From the NCBI GenBank assembly GCA_007449985.2, contig VIIQ02000022.1, forward strand, positions 124,001-188,000: a DNA stretch of 64,000 nt, in the 5' to 3' direction. Under the pieces are notes generated by a model. That model was given only the letters and a program-made list of their open reading frames with translations. It made no database searches and was not told where the DNA came from. Positions 35,786-47,615 of the stretch are shown here, in pieces (position 1 is the stretch's first letter; each line of letters starts with the position of its first letter). A program made the translations under genes and the position numbers. This stretch comes from Desmodesmus armatus. Lineage: Eukaryota; Chlorophyta; Chlorophyceae; Sphaeropleales; Scenedesmaceae.

Positions 35786-38700
35786 ATGAATCAGTACCAG
35801 TGAGTGCGGCCCCTGGGGGTATGCTTGGCCACATTCATTTCAGAGAAATTGTTGCTGACATTTATAATAGTTCAAGTAGGCATGCGGGGCTTCTCAAGTG
35901 TATGCATGTGTACCTTCAGCATGCACACCTGTCGATGTGCAGCATATATGAGAAGATCGGCAAGGGCAAGCACTCCACAGTCTATAAGGGACGCAAAAAG
36001 AAGACCATACAATACCATGCAATCAAGAGCGTGGACAAAAGCCAGAAGCCACGTGTGCTTCAGGAGGTGCGCTGTGCAGCAGTTGGCTTTTTGTGTGTGT
36101 CCCTTCACATCTCAGCTGGTTCTTGCAACCCCCTGAACGGCCCCAGCAGTGTTCACTTTAGGGATGTAAGAAACCCAGGTTAACAGCGCAGCAAGCGGGG
36201 GCTGCAGCACCACCACCCTGCCAGGCTGCTTACATTCTCTTTTATTTAAAATGACAGGTCAGGACCATGCATGCGCTGGACCACAAGAACATCCTGAAGT
36301 TCTATGCATGGTGAGGATGCCTGCAGGACGCCAGCTCTTTTCTGAAGCTAGCGCCAGCAGCAATGAGCCTCACGCAATGCAGGTGCAGATGCTGCAACTG
36401 GCGAGCCCTACTGCCACTGTTTTACACAGCCTGGCCATGACAGCCTGGCCGCAGCGGCAGAGCGAGCAAAGCTTGTACTGTTGGGGCTGTATGCATCATA
36501 CCACAGTCGCAAGTCGACGATTCCAAACAGTGTACAGCACCTCCCGTTGCCAGCAATTGCTCAAAGGTGTACATGTTTCCTGATGAGCTCCTTAGTACCA
36601 CAGCTCAGGTGGAACATGTACATTTGTGCGCACGAACCCGTACCGTGTGCAGGTATGAGACCACGAACCATTTATGGCTCATCCTGGAGTACTGTGTGGG
36701 CGGAGACCTTATGTCTCTGCTGCGCCAGGACGTGCGCCTGCCAGAGAGTAGCATCCATGACTTTGGCAGGGACATGGTGGTGGCGCTGCAGGTGCGGCCG
36801 CAGCTGGCACGGGGTGCAGCGATCAACATGCAGCAACGTACAGCTTGAGATGTCTGTGCCGGGTTTTGGGCAGCCAATTGGGGTTTGATGGCATGGTGCA
36901 GCATGGCATGGTGCAGCATGGGCCTTGGGAGACATGTGGTATGCAGGGACACAGCGCAGAGACATGGTCTGGAGCTGCAGATGCAGTGGCAGCCAGGACA
37001 GGGGGCACTGATTGATACAGCAGGGTGTAGCCTGAGATAGGCTGCGCTAATTGCTAGTTGCACCGGCAGCATGGCACGGCACGACAGAGTTCCCAGGGAG
37101 TAAAGCTTGCGGGCAGGAACACACACTTATACGTGTCCGCTTCTCAATCACATCGCTCTTTTGCAGGAGGTCGCATATCTATAATGCAGCAGTATTGGTG
37201 CGTGCTGACAGGCTGCTAAGGTGTTGCTGCGCACAATTATGGCTCGTCTCATATTGCACCTCAGCAGGAACCAGGTGGTGGTTGACGTCAAGGATGCATG
37301 TTTGTGTGTTGTTGCTTGTGGTGCTGCAGTTCCTTCATGCCCACTCCATCATCTACTGCGACATCAAGCCCTCAAACGTGCTGCTGGATGAGAATGGCCG
37401 GCTCAAGCTGGGCGGCTTCGGCCTCAGCAGGCGGCTGAGCGACATCAACAAGACACCCGTCACAAACTTGCCCCCGGTGAGTAACTGCGAGGGAGAGCCA
37501 GGGGTTTTGCTGTGTGTGGGCAACACAGATTGGGTAAATGTAGGCGGACTGCTTGGGTAGATGAAAGGATGAGTGATACGGCAACAAGGATTGTGGAAGT
37601 CAAGGCTGAGAGGTGTGTGGAGGTCCAACGGATGTGGCGAGTGGCACATGCAGGGTTGCTGAATGGGTGAGTGTGCCGCTCCATCACTCCTTGACGCCCA
37701 AAAAGGCCTAGCACAACCCCTCTGGTTTCATCGCCCACGACCTCTTCAGCACGAGCGCCACCGGGCTCCCCTTTTTTTGTTGTTATAACTACAACATTGA
37801 GTCTGACGTTACAAAGTGTGTGCATGCTGTTCCGTTACCCCTGTGCGCCCAGGCCAAGCGTGGCACGCCTTGCTACATGGCTCCTGAGCTGTTCGGCGAG
37901 GGCGCCACCCACTCCACAGCCAGCGACCTGTGGTCCCTGGGCTGTGTGCTGTACGAGTGCGCCACCGGCTCCCCGCCTTTCATGGACTCATCCTTCAACA
38001 AGCTGGTCAGGGACATACTCAACAAGGAGCCAGGGGCCATACCGGGTGGGTGCAGGGTCTGATTACCTGAGTTGAGGTGCATGAGCTGTATGCTGCATGA
38101 GTGTGCCACTGGCTTCCCTCCGCTCACTTTTTGGTAGGAGCTGATCATAAACATCCTCTGGGGAAAGCCAGCCGTCATCCTGGTGCACTGCAAATCAAGA
38201 CTGAATGTTGTGGCCTCTGCAGGAGCATCGCCTGAATTCAGCCACCTGCTGTCAAGGCTATTGAACAAAAACCCGGCAACCCGCATCAAGTGGCAGGTGC
38301 GTCCAGCAGACATAGCCGCTGCTTGCTGGCAATGCCAGCTTATTGGCCCAAGGCTGCAGCCGCTGTGCCAGGCAGCGCCGCATCAGCAGCAGGATGGGCA
38401 ACGTTCGCTTGGGTAATGAGCGGTGCCATGTGCAGGCACCATTTTTCCCTGCCCGGCAGAACAAATACAAGACGCACAGGACCACAGCACCCCTCCTTGC
38501 TGCAAGCAGTCCATCAACGGAACCCGGTGTCTGAAGAGAAGAGAGGGATAGACATGAAGACGAAGACCAGAAGGCACATATGTTGTTGTTGTGCGGCCTT
38601 GCTGTGCCTGTCTCAGGAGCTGGTGGAGCACCCGTTCTGGAAAGCCAAGCTCCCTGTCCTGCCGCTGCCAGCTGAGCCCGCCCTGGAGGCCTTCATCAAG

Positions 38701-41700
38701 CAGCACAACCTGGCCCCAGCACAGGGGGATGACTTGGCCGCCAACCAGGTACGCTATCGTGCTGTGCTTTTGGTGGGGTAGGGGACAGAGTCCTGTCAAC
38801 AGGGCCTGCTAGCAATGTAGGAAACCTGGCGTCCAAGGGCCCGGAGGCATGACTGACTTTGACGGTTTCCATCAAATGCTTCGCTGGCAAAGCTGCCTGG
38901 GGCTGCGCTTTGTCGTAGTATGAACTGTAGCAGGCTGACTGGATAAAACAGGGCCACTCCCAGGATGCCAAAGCTATCGATCAGGAGGGTGCATGCAGCA
39001 TGTGTCTGCATGTGCTCTCAGTTCGCAGGTGATCGGCACCACATCCTGCTTGGCAGCTCATCAGTGATGAGTCATCACTGGTGTAGCCTGATGTCCGCAT
39101 TTCCAAGCAGTCCCATGTTGCACCCTTGCCTTTGCTGCGCGCAGGCGGTGCGCTCCCTGCGTGAGTCTGTGGATCTGTCGCGGCTGTCGCGCATCGCCCT
39201 CAGCAACCTGGAGAAGGACGACGGCGTGACGGACTACACGGCGGCACAGCCCGCCTCAGCCGGTGGCGACATCACCATAGACAGCACGGACGCAGAGCTG
39301 GACTTTGAGGAGGTGGCAGACCAGGGTAAGGATGTGGGTGAGGGACAGAAAGTGCGGATGAGCTGCATACAGATACATGTCCTGATGAGTGGGTGATGTC
39401 ATGTGTGTGGGTGAGTGCGTGCGTGGGTGCATGTGACAGAGTGCATGAAGGAGAGGGAAGAGAGAAGGGGGGGGGGGCAAGAGCGGTGCAGGAGTGCCGG
39501 AACATAGCAAGCGTGTTGCTCTAGCGCAGGAGCGCGTGTGGCTGTGCAGCAGTCACCATGTCCCGCCTGCTTTCAGGAGCTCGAGGCACCCTAAAGTGCC
39601 TGTTATCGAACGTTCTTGCCGCTGCGGGTGGTGGTTGTGACACAGGTGGTCCGCGTCTGTTGCTGCTTGAGGTCCTGGCTTGTGATTGAGGGCTCAGGCG
39701 ATGCTGTGACAAAGCAGGCCCATCCAACAACAAAGCAAGCCATCACAAGGAGAAGCTCAGTTTGCTGCGGGTGTGTTTGGTGGTCGTGCAGGTGGTCCTG
39801 ATGAAGATGGCACGTCTTCAGGTCATGTCGACAGCGAGGCTGGTGTGGACCAGCACATACGGTCCTCAGCAGCAGCAGCTGCTGCTGCTGCAGCCGCAAA
39901 CAGCAGAGCAGCAGGGCAGCCGGCAGTGCTGCATGGCCCTGACAGCATCAGCGGAGACACGACGGAGCTGCTCTCACATCACCTGTCTCAGAAATGCAGC
40001 CTCACACCCAGCAAGACGGAGGGGTTGGGAGACCAACAGGATGCTCAGGTCAAGCTTCTCAACGTGCAGGAGCAGCAGCAGCAGCAGTCGGCCTCCCAGT
40101 CCCTGCTGACCCAGCCGCGCGCCAGCAGCAGCAGTAGAACGCTGGGGCGGCAGCAGGACAGGTGCAGCAGTGCAGCAGACAGCCAGGCCGAGCTGCAGCA
40201 GCTCATCTGGCACCCGTCGGACGCAGCCGTGAAGCCAATTGTGGCGAATCGCCGAATAGAGCGGCTGGCGGAGCCGTCGTGGGACGCGGCGGCGCTGCCG
40301 TTTGCGCCGTTGACGCTGCAGGGTATGCTGGAGTGTGATCAGGGCGAGCTGGAGCGCTTCCTCACGCAGGTAAGGAGAGTGCCTGCTGCTGATGTAACCT
40401 TGTCTTCTTCCCTTGGTTGCTTGGTATGCCATCTGAGCGGTTTGGCTCCGGAAAGGGCGGTCAGGTGCGGCCCTGACCAATTAAAGTGCCAAGTGAGAGT
40501 GACTGCTGCATGCTGTCTGTAAGGCGCACTGCCACCAGTGGGGCGCTGCTTGTGGCGCTTGGCTGCTGCCGCTGCTGCCCTCACCAGCAGCACAGCTGCT
40601 GCGTGGCTGAACTTTCTTAGAACGTTTTGGCCTGAACTGCAGCAGCAACAGCACATGCCGGAGCCAGCACGTGAATCCTGTGGCCGCCTTTCTGCATCCG
40701 CCTGTCCAACCACACGCAGCCGTTGCATCCGCGTCCTGCAGGTGTACCGCACCATTGCCAGCTCTGCTGCTGTCAAGCAGAAGGTCAACCTGCTGGCGTA
40801 CTTTGAGTCCTTGTGCTCTGACACCTCGGCCGCCAACGTGCTCATCAACAGCAGCCTCACCGTGCTGTTTGTGCGCATGCTGCGCAACGGCAAGCTGCCG
40901 CTGCTGCGCATCCGGCTGGCCAGCGTGCTGGGGCTGCTCATCAGGCACGCCACCTTCATTGCGGACGAGCTTGCGGGGACAAACCTGGTGCAGATCCTGA
41001 CAGAGGCACTCAGCGACATCAATGAGCGTGTGCGCCGCAGGTGCGGCAGGGGCCCCTGCATCAAGCATGCATGCTATGTTGTCGCAACATCATCAAGCTC
41101 ATGGGATGCACGTGCGGCAGGGTGCTGCAATGGAGCTGTGCAGAGGGCGTGCAAGCCCTGTGGCATACTGGCGCAGGGCCCCTAGTATGTTCTGCAGCAC
41201 ACACCTTGCTTCGGGGACGTGGGACTTGAAGGGCTTGTGTGCCCTTATGCAGGGGCCCTTGGTTATCCTGCTTTGCCAGAGGCAGACCAGCCAAACAGTC
41301 TGCTTGCTTGGTGGTGAGAGTCACCACCACAACTATCTGCTCGCTGCCCCCGTGTTGTGTTGTGCAAGATACTTGAGCTTGAGATTTGATGCAATCCTAT
41401 CTCCAGGTAATCGGAAGGGTGCGTCCTGCGGTGTATCCTGTTGTGTGATGCGCCAGGGTGATGGCCACGCTTGGGGAGCTGCTGTTCTATGTAGCCACGC
41501 AGCAGCAGGACAGCGGGGCCGCAACTGTTGCTGATGCGAGTGAGGCCTGGGGCATCACCCCAGACACCATTGCTGCTGTGGCGCGGCTGCTGAGGCCCAA
41601 TGAGGATGAGGTGTGCCAGCACTATGCGATCAAGACCATTGAGAACATCTGCAGCCAGGGCGGCGAGTGGGCAGGCAAATTTGCACAACAGGTGCGCATG

Positions 41701-44700
41701 GGATGGGGTTGTGGGAGTTGGAACGGTGCTGAATTGTTTGTCAAGGAACTGCAGACTGGGTACACATTGGGGGCTAGATCGCCCCCCACCCCGCAAATGC
41801 GGGTTTGTCTGCGTGCTGAGCACATGTCTGGCTCTGGCAAGTACAAACAGACTGGCTGCCAGCAGGGGGACCCATCGGTGGGGTCCTGATGGTGGGGCAG
41901 TGCTTGTATGGAGCGGCGTCACGTGCTTCTAGCAGCACTGGCTTCTGCAATGCGCAAGCATGCATGTCGATGGCCCAGCTGGTTGCGCTGCAGCTAGCCT
42001 TGATAAAGCTATTTTGATGGTGAAGCCCACCTGTGCAGCATGCGTCTCCCGCACCCCCCCCCCCTTCATGTGCAGGGCCTGTGGCCTATTAACCCTTTAG
42101 TTGCCAGCCAGTCAAATTAATTCAATGGTCTTATCAGCATATCAGAGGCTGATAACTTTGACATACGACATCCCCTGCGGCCGTGCGGGGTATCGCTGGA
42201 AAGCCCGCGAGGTCAGCTTTCCGGCAAGCCCGCTGCGGCCTTCAGCAGACAAGTCCTGGAAAAGTTATATGCTTCGATGCAGGCCCCCATCCTGCACCTA
42301 TATCTAGATATCCGGCAACTAAAGGGTTAACTCATGCATGTAAGATCCCCCCCCCTCCCCAACAATCCTGCCCTTACCCCAGCCCCCATACCCACCCACG
42401 ACTATCTCGTTTTCTGACTTGCAGGACGTGGTGCTGGGCCTGGTTGGCGTGTACAACAGCACCAAGACAGAAAACGTGAAGGCCACCACAGCCTCCACAC
42501 TCAGCCGCCTGCTGCGCAGCAGCCCACAGCTGCTGCCTGTGCTGCTGGAGCACCGCGGCCCACAGATAATCTTGCAAGGTGGGCCGCTGTGTGTAGTCTT
42601 CAATAGGTTTTCAGGGTCGAATTCCTTTGTGGCTTTGTCACAGACCTGCCGGACTGTGCTGGGGTGCAGAGCAGGGTCGACCATCCATTGTGATGATGTT
42701 ATGAGGCTGTTGTGTACTGTATCTTCATTTCTAGGCGTGTGCAACGGGAAGAGCAGTGTATGTGCAGGACCTATTCCAGGATGTGTGCTGCATGCATGAG
42801 CCGCCTATTCTCATGTTGTGTTGGGGAGCAGAAGTACTTCCTCAATGCCTCCGCTTACCATATTTGCGCTCTGTTTACTCTGCTGCATACAGGCCTAAGC
42901 GACAGCAGCAGCAAGGTTCAGGTGTCGGCTGTCAACATCCTGAACCTGGCGCTGTCACAGAACGACGCTGCTGCAGAGCTGGCACCCTCCCTTCAAGCTG
43001 AGGAGTCCACGCTACTTGCAGCACTGTCAGGCCTGCTGGACCACTCACTAGCACTGCTGAGGGCCAAGGCACTGGCAACAATCATGCTGCTGTGCAGGTG
43101 GGTCGCCCTGGGTGTGCTGGGATGGCACTTTTGTTTATGGGGAGTATGGTGACAAGCGGATGCTGTGCTCTCCCTGCCAGGCAGCAGCCGTCCACACAGG
43201 GAGTGTCCCTACAGCTGCAAGCAGGAGTATGGTCCCCGCAACTCTGGGGCATTGGTACTCGGGGTGGACTTGATGCGGAGCACAGTGTGAGGTGTGCAGC
43301 AGCCGGCTCGAGCACAGTGAAAGGTATGTTGTGAGGTGGCAAGCTGACTTTCATTTGCTGGCACACCACAAATGCCGGAGGGGAGAATCGACACCCTTCA
43401 GATCTTCAAGAGAAGCCAGCTTGCGACTGACGGTGTAGCAAGCACCTGATGCACCCCGCCCGACCATGCCACGCTTTCCCCTCTTGCCCCCTTGTCCGCC
43501 TGTTGACCTCCCCCTGTTGACCAATCCTTCCAGGCTGTCGCCGTCCTGGCTGCTCAAGTGCTGCCAGCACAAGCTGGTGCTTCACATCGAGAGGCTCACG
43601 AGGGACAAGGACACATACATGCAGGTGCGCAGCAGCAATTTCATAGTGAGGATGAGTCAAACAAGTAAATAATTGAAGTGTTCTGCCCTTGGCTGTCTTG
43701 TGATATTGACAGCATGCTCGACATTACAGATGCAGACATCACGCGCCCAGGTATTATGTGTGCACCTGCCCCTCCAACACCCCTACCGTTGGCGATCCAG
43801 CCCACCCAGCCCACCCAGCCCACCCTCAGGGCTGCCTGCCTGCCTGCTGCTGCAGGGGTCATCGCATTGCTGCACCCATGAGCTGTTGGATGCAACGCAC
43901 GTGCATGTGCACTGCACATGCAGGCACTCCTTGCTTGCCAGACTCAAGAACATTCCACAAAGAGACAACTGTCTGTGTTTGTGTGGCTAGACTTCCTTGC
44001 CTTAATGCCCTGCCGTTGCGCGCCCCCGCTGCCCTCCCTTTGCCCGGCAGGACGCCATTGCGCTGCTGCACCATGAGCTGACGGACGCAGTGCAGGCCAT
44101 CTGTGCTGACCTGGACGCCTGCCTCACCTCCTCTTGCCAGCAGCAGCAGCACAGGAGTTTGGAAGTGTTGGAGCAGCTGTTTGTGGTCCTCAGCCTGGTG
44201 ACGTCTCCATCATTCAGGGCCTCAGTTGTGCGGGAGGAGCTCATAGAGGCACTGGCCAGGTGAGGGAGCTGCTGAGCCCCCGGAGGGGGGTGCATGTGAC
44301 AGAGGCACAGGTAGTGGAAGTTGCTACATCTCGCAGTCACGCCAAGTGGAAATCATCTCCATGCGCTCGAGCTAGCTGGCGTGGTGCATGTCATGCTGTG
44401 CTGCTGCTGACACTGCAAGCCCCCGCACTGCTCCGCTGGCATGCTGGTTGCTGTTAGGTACCTGCTGGCTGCAGCGGCGAGTGAGGGCCAGAGCAACGGC
44501 AGCCCGCGCGAGGCTCAGCACATGCTCAACTTCAGGTCCACTCTGATGCAGGTGCTGGAGGCCGTCAGCCAGGTGGGTGACAGGCCTGTCGAGGGCGGTC
44601 GTTGAGGGTAGGGCGCGGCAGTGCTGGGGACTGGCCTCGCTGTTTGTCTGCCAGGCTGATTGAAAAGTGATGGCTTGTGTCAACGATGTCTGTCCATGTT

Positions 44701-47615
44701 GGCGGGGCAGTTGCTTGTTGGTGGCACACGGTTGCACCCACAGGTTTAAGACAGCAACACCCATGCAGGGCTGCATCCCAGCCGCTCTATGCACCCAATT
44801 CACTGGCAGTTGGTTGCCCTGAATGTTGCCCTGTCCCCCCTGCCTGCGGGCCGTCATCGTTGCTGCCCTGCCGCGCATGTTTGGCGCTGTGGAGCCGGAG
44901 GAGATGCCGGTTGCCCCAGGGGCGCGCCTGCACCACCCTACTCTCTGTGCCTGACTGACGCCCCCGATACCTGTCACCCTGTTGTGCCCCCAGTGGCGCT
45001 GCTGCAGCCGGAGCACATGTCGTAGTTTCCTCGGGCCTTCCTGCGCCATCTTCGCTCTCTGTGCCTGACTGACGCCCTCAGCATTGCCCTGCTCAGGCCC
45101 TGCCGTCGTTGCTCTCCTGCTGTGCCTGTGCTGCAGCCTGAGCACATGTCGCTGTTCCCGGGGCCTTCCTCCGCCACCTCATGCCGGCCCTATGCAGCGT
45201 CATTGTGAGCAGCAGCAGCAGCGGGCTGTCAGACACGCGCTTCTTCTGCCTGCGCATCATGTCTGACTGCCTGGCCCTGTACCTCACCAGCCCTGACGTG
45301 CAGGGCATGGGGCCAGCAGCAGCAGGAGGGGCAGACAACGGGTGGGTGGGTGAGCAGCAGCAGCAGCAGCAGCAGGAGTCACCTGCGTCAGCGCTGGATG
45401 TGCTGCTTAGGTGTCACGTGGTGCCGCTGGTGCCTGTGCTGCTTGAACTGGAGGACCCCATGCCCCTGTATGCACTCAAGGTGGGACGAATTGTAGGGGG
45501 GGGGTGCGCACGGGGGGCGGTGTGCCACATGGTGCCATTGGTGCAGGTGGCTGCTGGGATGGTTGAATACCCAATGCCCCTGTATGCACTCAAGGTGGCG
45601 TGTGTGTGTGGGGGGGGGGGGCTTGCCTGCTTCAAGGCCCCATGCCCTTGTATGCAGGCAAGGTGGGGACTGAGGACTGCTGCACTGTGTGGGCGCCGTG
45701 GTTGAAGTGTCCATGCACTGTGCCGGAACACCTAGTAGTGCATCCTTTGTCATTTTTACTGCTGCTCAGCATCACCTTGATGCTGCTGCTGCTGCTGCTG
45801 TTTCTTGCGCCCCCCCCCCCCCGCAGCTGCTGGGCGGCATCCTTGACGTGAACAGCAGCTATGTGTCTGTCGTTGACGAGCTGGGTCTGAGCCAGTGCTT
45901 CTTTAACTTCCTGACGCTGGACCACCCCAACAACAACGTGCACAACATACGCCTGTGCAGGCAGCTGGCACTCAGCGGCTGCATCAGCACCCAGCAGCTG
46001 CTGCAGCTCAGGGCCGCAGACAAGGTGGGTGTCAGCAGAGCGCATGTGATGTAGCATGCATGGGACGCTAGCTTTCTTACAGCGTCCACAAAAAAGCTGA
46101 TGGATCGTGTATTGCCCATGTGTGGTAGCTTGTACACAGCCTCGTGCACCGCTGTGTATGCGCGGGCCGTGTAGGCCCATTTGACCGTTCTGTGTACTGG
46201 CTCTGTCCACGAACCGTGTACGGACACTGCGTACACCTGTTGGATAAATGGGCCCCAAAAACAGGGACATGTGTGTGTGTGGGTGGGTGAGTGGGGGGGT
46301 GGGGTGGAAATGGCGAGCGGCTGTGATGGCGGCAAAGATACAGGCAGCTGGGCTTTGTGCGCTGGACTGCACAAGCACAGGCAATGGCTGAACGGGAAAA
46401 GAACTATAGCTGGGTGCTATCCCTGTGTTGTCACACCCACAGTAGCATTCAGGTGCAGGCCCTCAGTGGCTATGCAGCAGCTGCCACAGCTCAGATCGCA
46501 GACAAGCTGTGTGTAAGGCACTGACTAACCTGACAACTTTATTGACAGTGTGTGTGTGGGGGGGGGGGGGGGTCGGCAGCCAGCTCTGCCTTCAAATGTG
46601 GGGCCTGTCTGCATCGGCGTGAATATCCCGCTGCTGTCGCTGCTGCAGGTGTGTGCCGTGCTGTGCTACGCGCAGCAGAACAATGTGGAGCCCTTCTTGG
46701 AGCCCGTTCTGCTGCTGGCGCATGCCATGATGCTGCATGACACCCAGGACCTGGCCAGGAGCAGCGGCAGCGGGCAGATCCTGGAGGTGTTCTTGACTCA
46801 GCTGCTGACCTTTGCGGACCTGTGCAGCCACACGGACAGCGCAGTAGCACTGGCAGCAGCACAATGCTTGGCGCAGCTGGTGAGTGGAGGATGTGGTGGT
46901 GCGCAGCGCAACATACAAGAGCTTAATAGGGGGGCTGACGTGAACTGGGGTTGCAAGGTGGTTTTTTGGGGGGGGACATGGAGGGGTGGCCAAGAGCAGC
47001 ACGCTGGCGCTGCCAGCAGGGTTGTGCTTGGTGCACCTGGTGTCTCCGGCATCAAACGGGCAGGGATAGGCAACTGTTGCGGTGTGTTGACATATGTGTT
47101 GCACCCAGCATGTACGTGTCATGTTGGCCAGTGTGTGTGTGTGGTACGATGTGTGGCTCTGAAACAGGGGTGTCAACTTGTGCTTGGGCTGTCTGCCTGG
47201 AGATGGTGGGCTGCGGGACAGTTTCTTTGTAAAACTAGTGAAGAGCAGTTAGCTGTTGCCAGTAGGCTGCATTGTGCCCTTGTCTGTCTGTGTGCCTGCC
47301 TGGCTGCAGGTTGCTGCGTGTCCAGCTGATTCAGCGCAGGGTCTGCTGTCCAGTGGCGGCACCGCCCTGCTCACCAGCGCCCTGCAGGCCTCTCTGTCGG
47401 ACCTCACCCCCAACACTGCGCAGGTGCAGCACCAGCTGCTGTCAGCAGTGAATGCGGTGCTGTCAGCGGACCAGGGCCCGTCCAGGCCCCCTGGTGACCT
47501 GTCGCAGCTCATGGGGGCGCTGCATGCGCTGCAGGAGTCTGCGGACGCGTGTGTGGCATCTGCAGCCAAGGCGGCGGCGGAGCGGGTGACCTGCCTGGCT
47601 TGTGCTGCATGCTGA
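35786..47615 (+). CDS. ULK4: ULK4/RUNKEL-type (Fused-like) serine/threonine kinase or pseudokinase with ARM/HEAT repeats
   Basis: Plant RUNKEL acts on the phragmoplast in cytokinesis; animal ULK4 is a cilium-linked pseudokinase. Exons: 35786-35799, 35943-36066, 36258-36310, 36653-36791, 37330-37476, 37853-38045, 38223-38296, 38617-38748, 39145-39325, 39792-40369, 40742-41040, 41457-41691, 42425-42578, 42893-43097, 43534-43624, 44051-44259, 44458-44572, 45137-45480, 45827-46024, 46649-46879, 47310-47615; about 1340 residues, close to RUNKEL. Kinase domain: MNQYHIYEKIGKG, HAIK (lysine kept), YCDIKPSN in place of HRDxKxxN, GGFG instead of DFG, MAPE. A Gln/Ser linker and WHPSDAAVKPIV lead into helical repeats including LGLLIRHATFI and IKTIENICSQGGEW. 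Exon 45137-45480 needs one added G near 45157-45163. TGTAA at 47665. Confidence 0.92.
38085..38165 (+). repeat. intronic copy of kinase exon 6
   Basis: The intron after exon 37853-38045 contains GAGCTGTATGCTGCATGAG and TGTGCCACTGGCTTCCCTCC, matching the exon's GGGCTGTGTGCTGTACGAG and TGCGCCACCGGCTCCCCGCC, then a diverged match to the AAGCTGGTCAGGGACATACT part. It has stops and lies outside the gene model. Confidence 0.65.
40415..40490 (+). mobile_element. LINE 3'-end fragment in a kinase intron
   Basis: TTGGCTCCGGAAAGGGCGG followed by TCAGGTGCGGCCCTGACC at 40442-40479 matches the reverse complement of 924-961 with about three differences in 38 bases. Weaker similarity extends upstream. The fragment is therefore a second, 3'-end-only copy of the element found at 904-1590. 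Confidence 0.6.
42093..42326. mobile_element. piggyBac-type MITE with TTAA target duplication
   Basis: Perfect 13-bp terminal inverted repeats CCCTTTAGTTGCC (42093-42105) and GGCAACTAAAGGG (42314-42326) are flanked on both sides by TTAA (42089-42092 and 42327-42330). TTAA duplication and CCCTTT termini are hallmarks of piggyBac elements. The 234-bp interior is non-coding and contains further inverted pairs (TTATCAG/CTGATAA, GGAAAGC/GCTTTCC). It sits in the intron between kinase exons 41457-41691 and 42425-42578. Confidence 0.85.
43845..43905 (+). repeat. intronic copy of the kinase exon-16 start
   Basis: GCTGCAGGGGTCATCGCATT then GCTGCACCCATGAGCTGTTG resembles the true acceptor and exon start at 44045-44085 (GGCAGGACGCCATTGCG then CTGCTGCACCATGAGCTGAC). 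The copy has lost its reading frame. Confidence 0.6.
44895..45165 (+). repeat. three tandem copies of the kinase exon-18 start
   Basis: Copies begin near 44905 (GAGCCGGAGGAGATGCC), 45005 (CAGCCGGAGCACATGTCG, then a TAG stop) and 45133 (CAGCCTGAGCACATGTCG, the one used). CTCTGTGCCTGACTGACGCC also recurs behind the first two. The second copy keeps the FPRAFLRHL frame that the third has lost by one base. Confidence 0.75.
45457..45665 (+). repeat. three copies of the kinase exon-18 end plus donor
   Basis: CCCATGCCCCTGTATGCACT with CAAG|GTGG occurs at the real exon end (45457-45484) and again at about 45573-45598. It is found in diverged form at about 45637-45665. Each copy keeps a usable GT, so all three could act as donors. 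Confidence 0.8.

Noticed and set aside
40339..41064. Minus-strand 241-codon frame
   Set aside because: Antisense of kinase exons 39792-40369 and 40742-41040, which have conserved coding sequence and phase on the plus strand.
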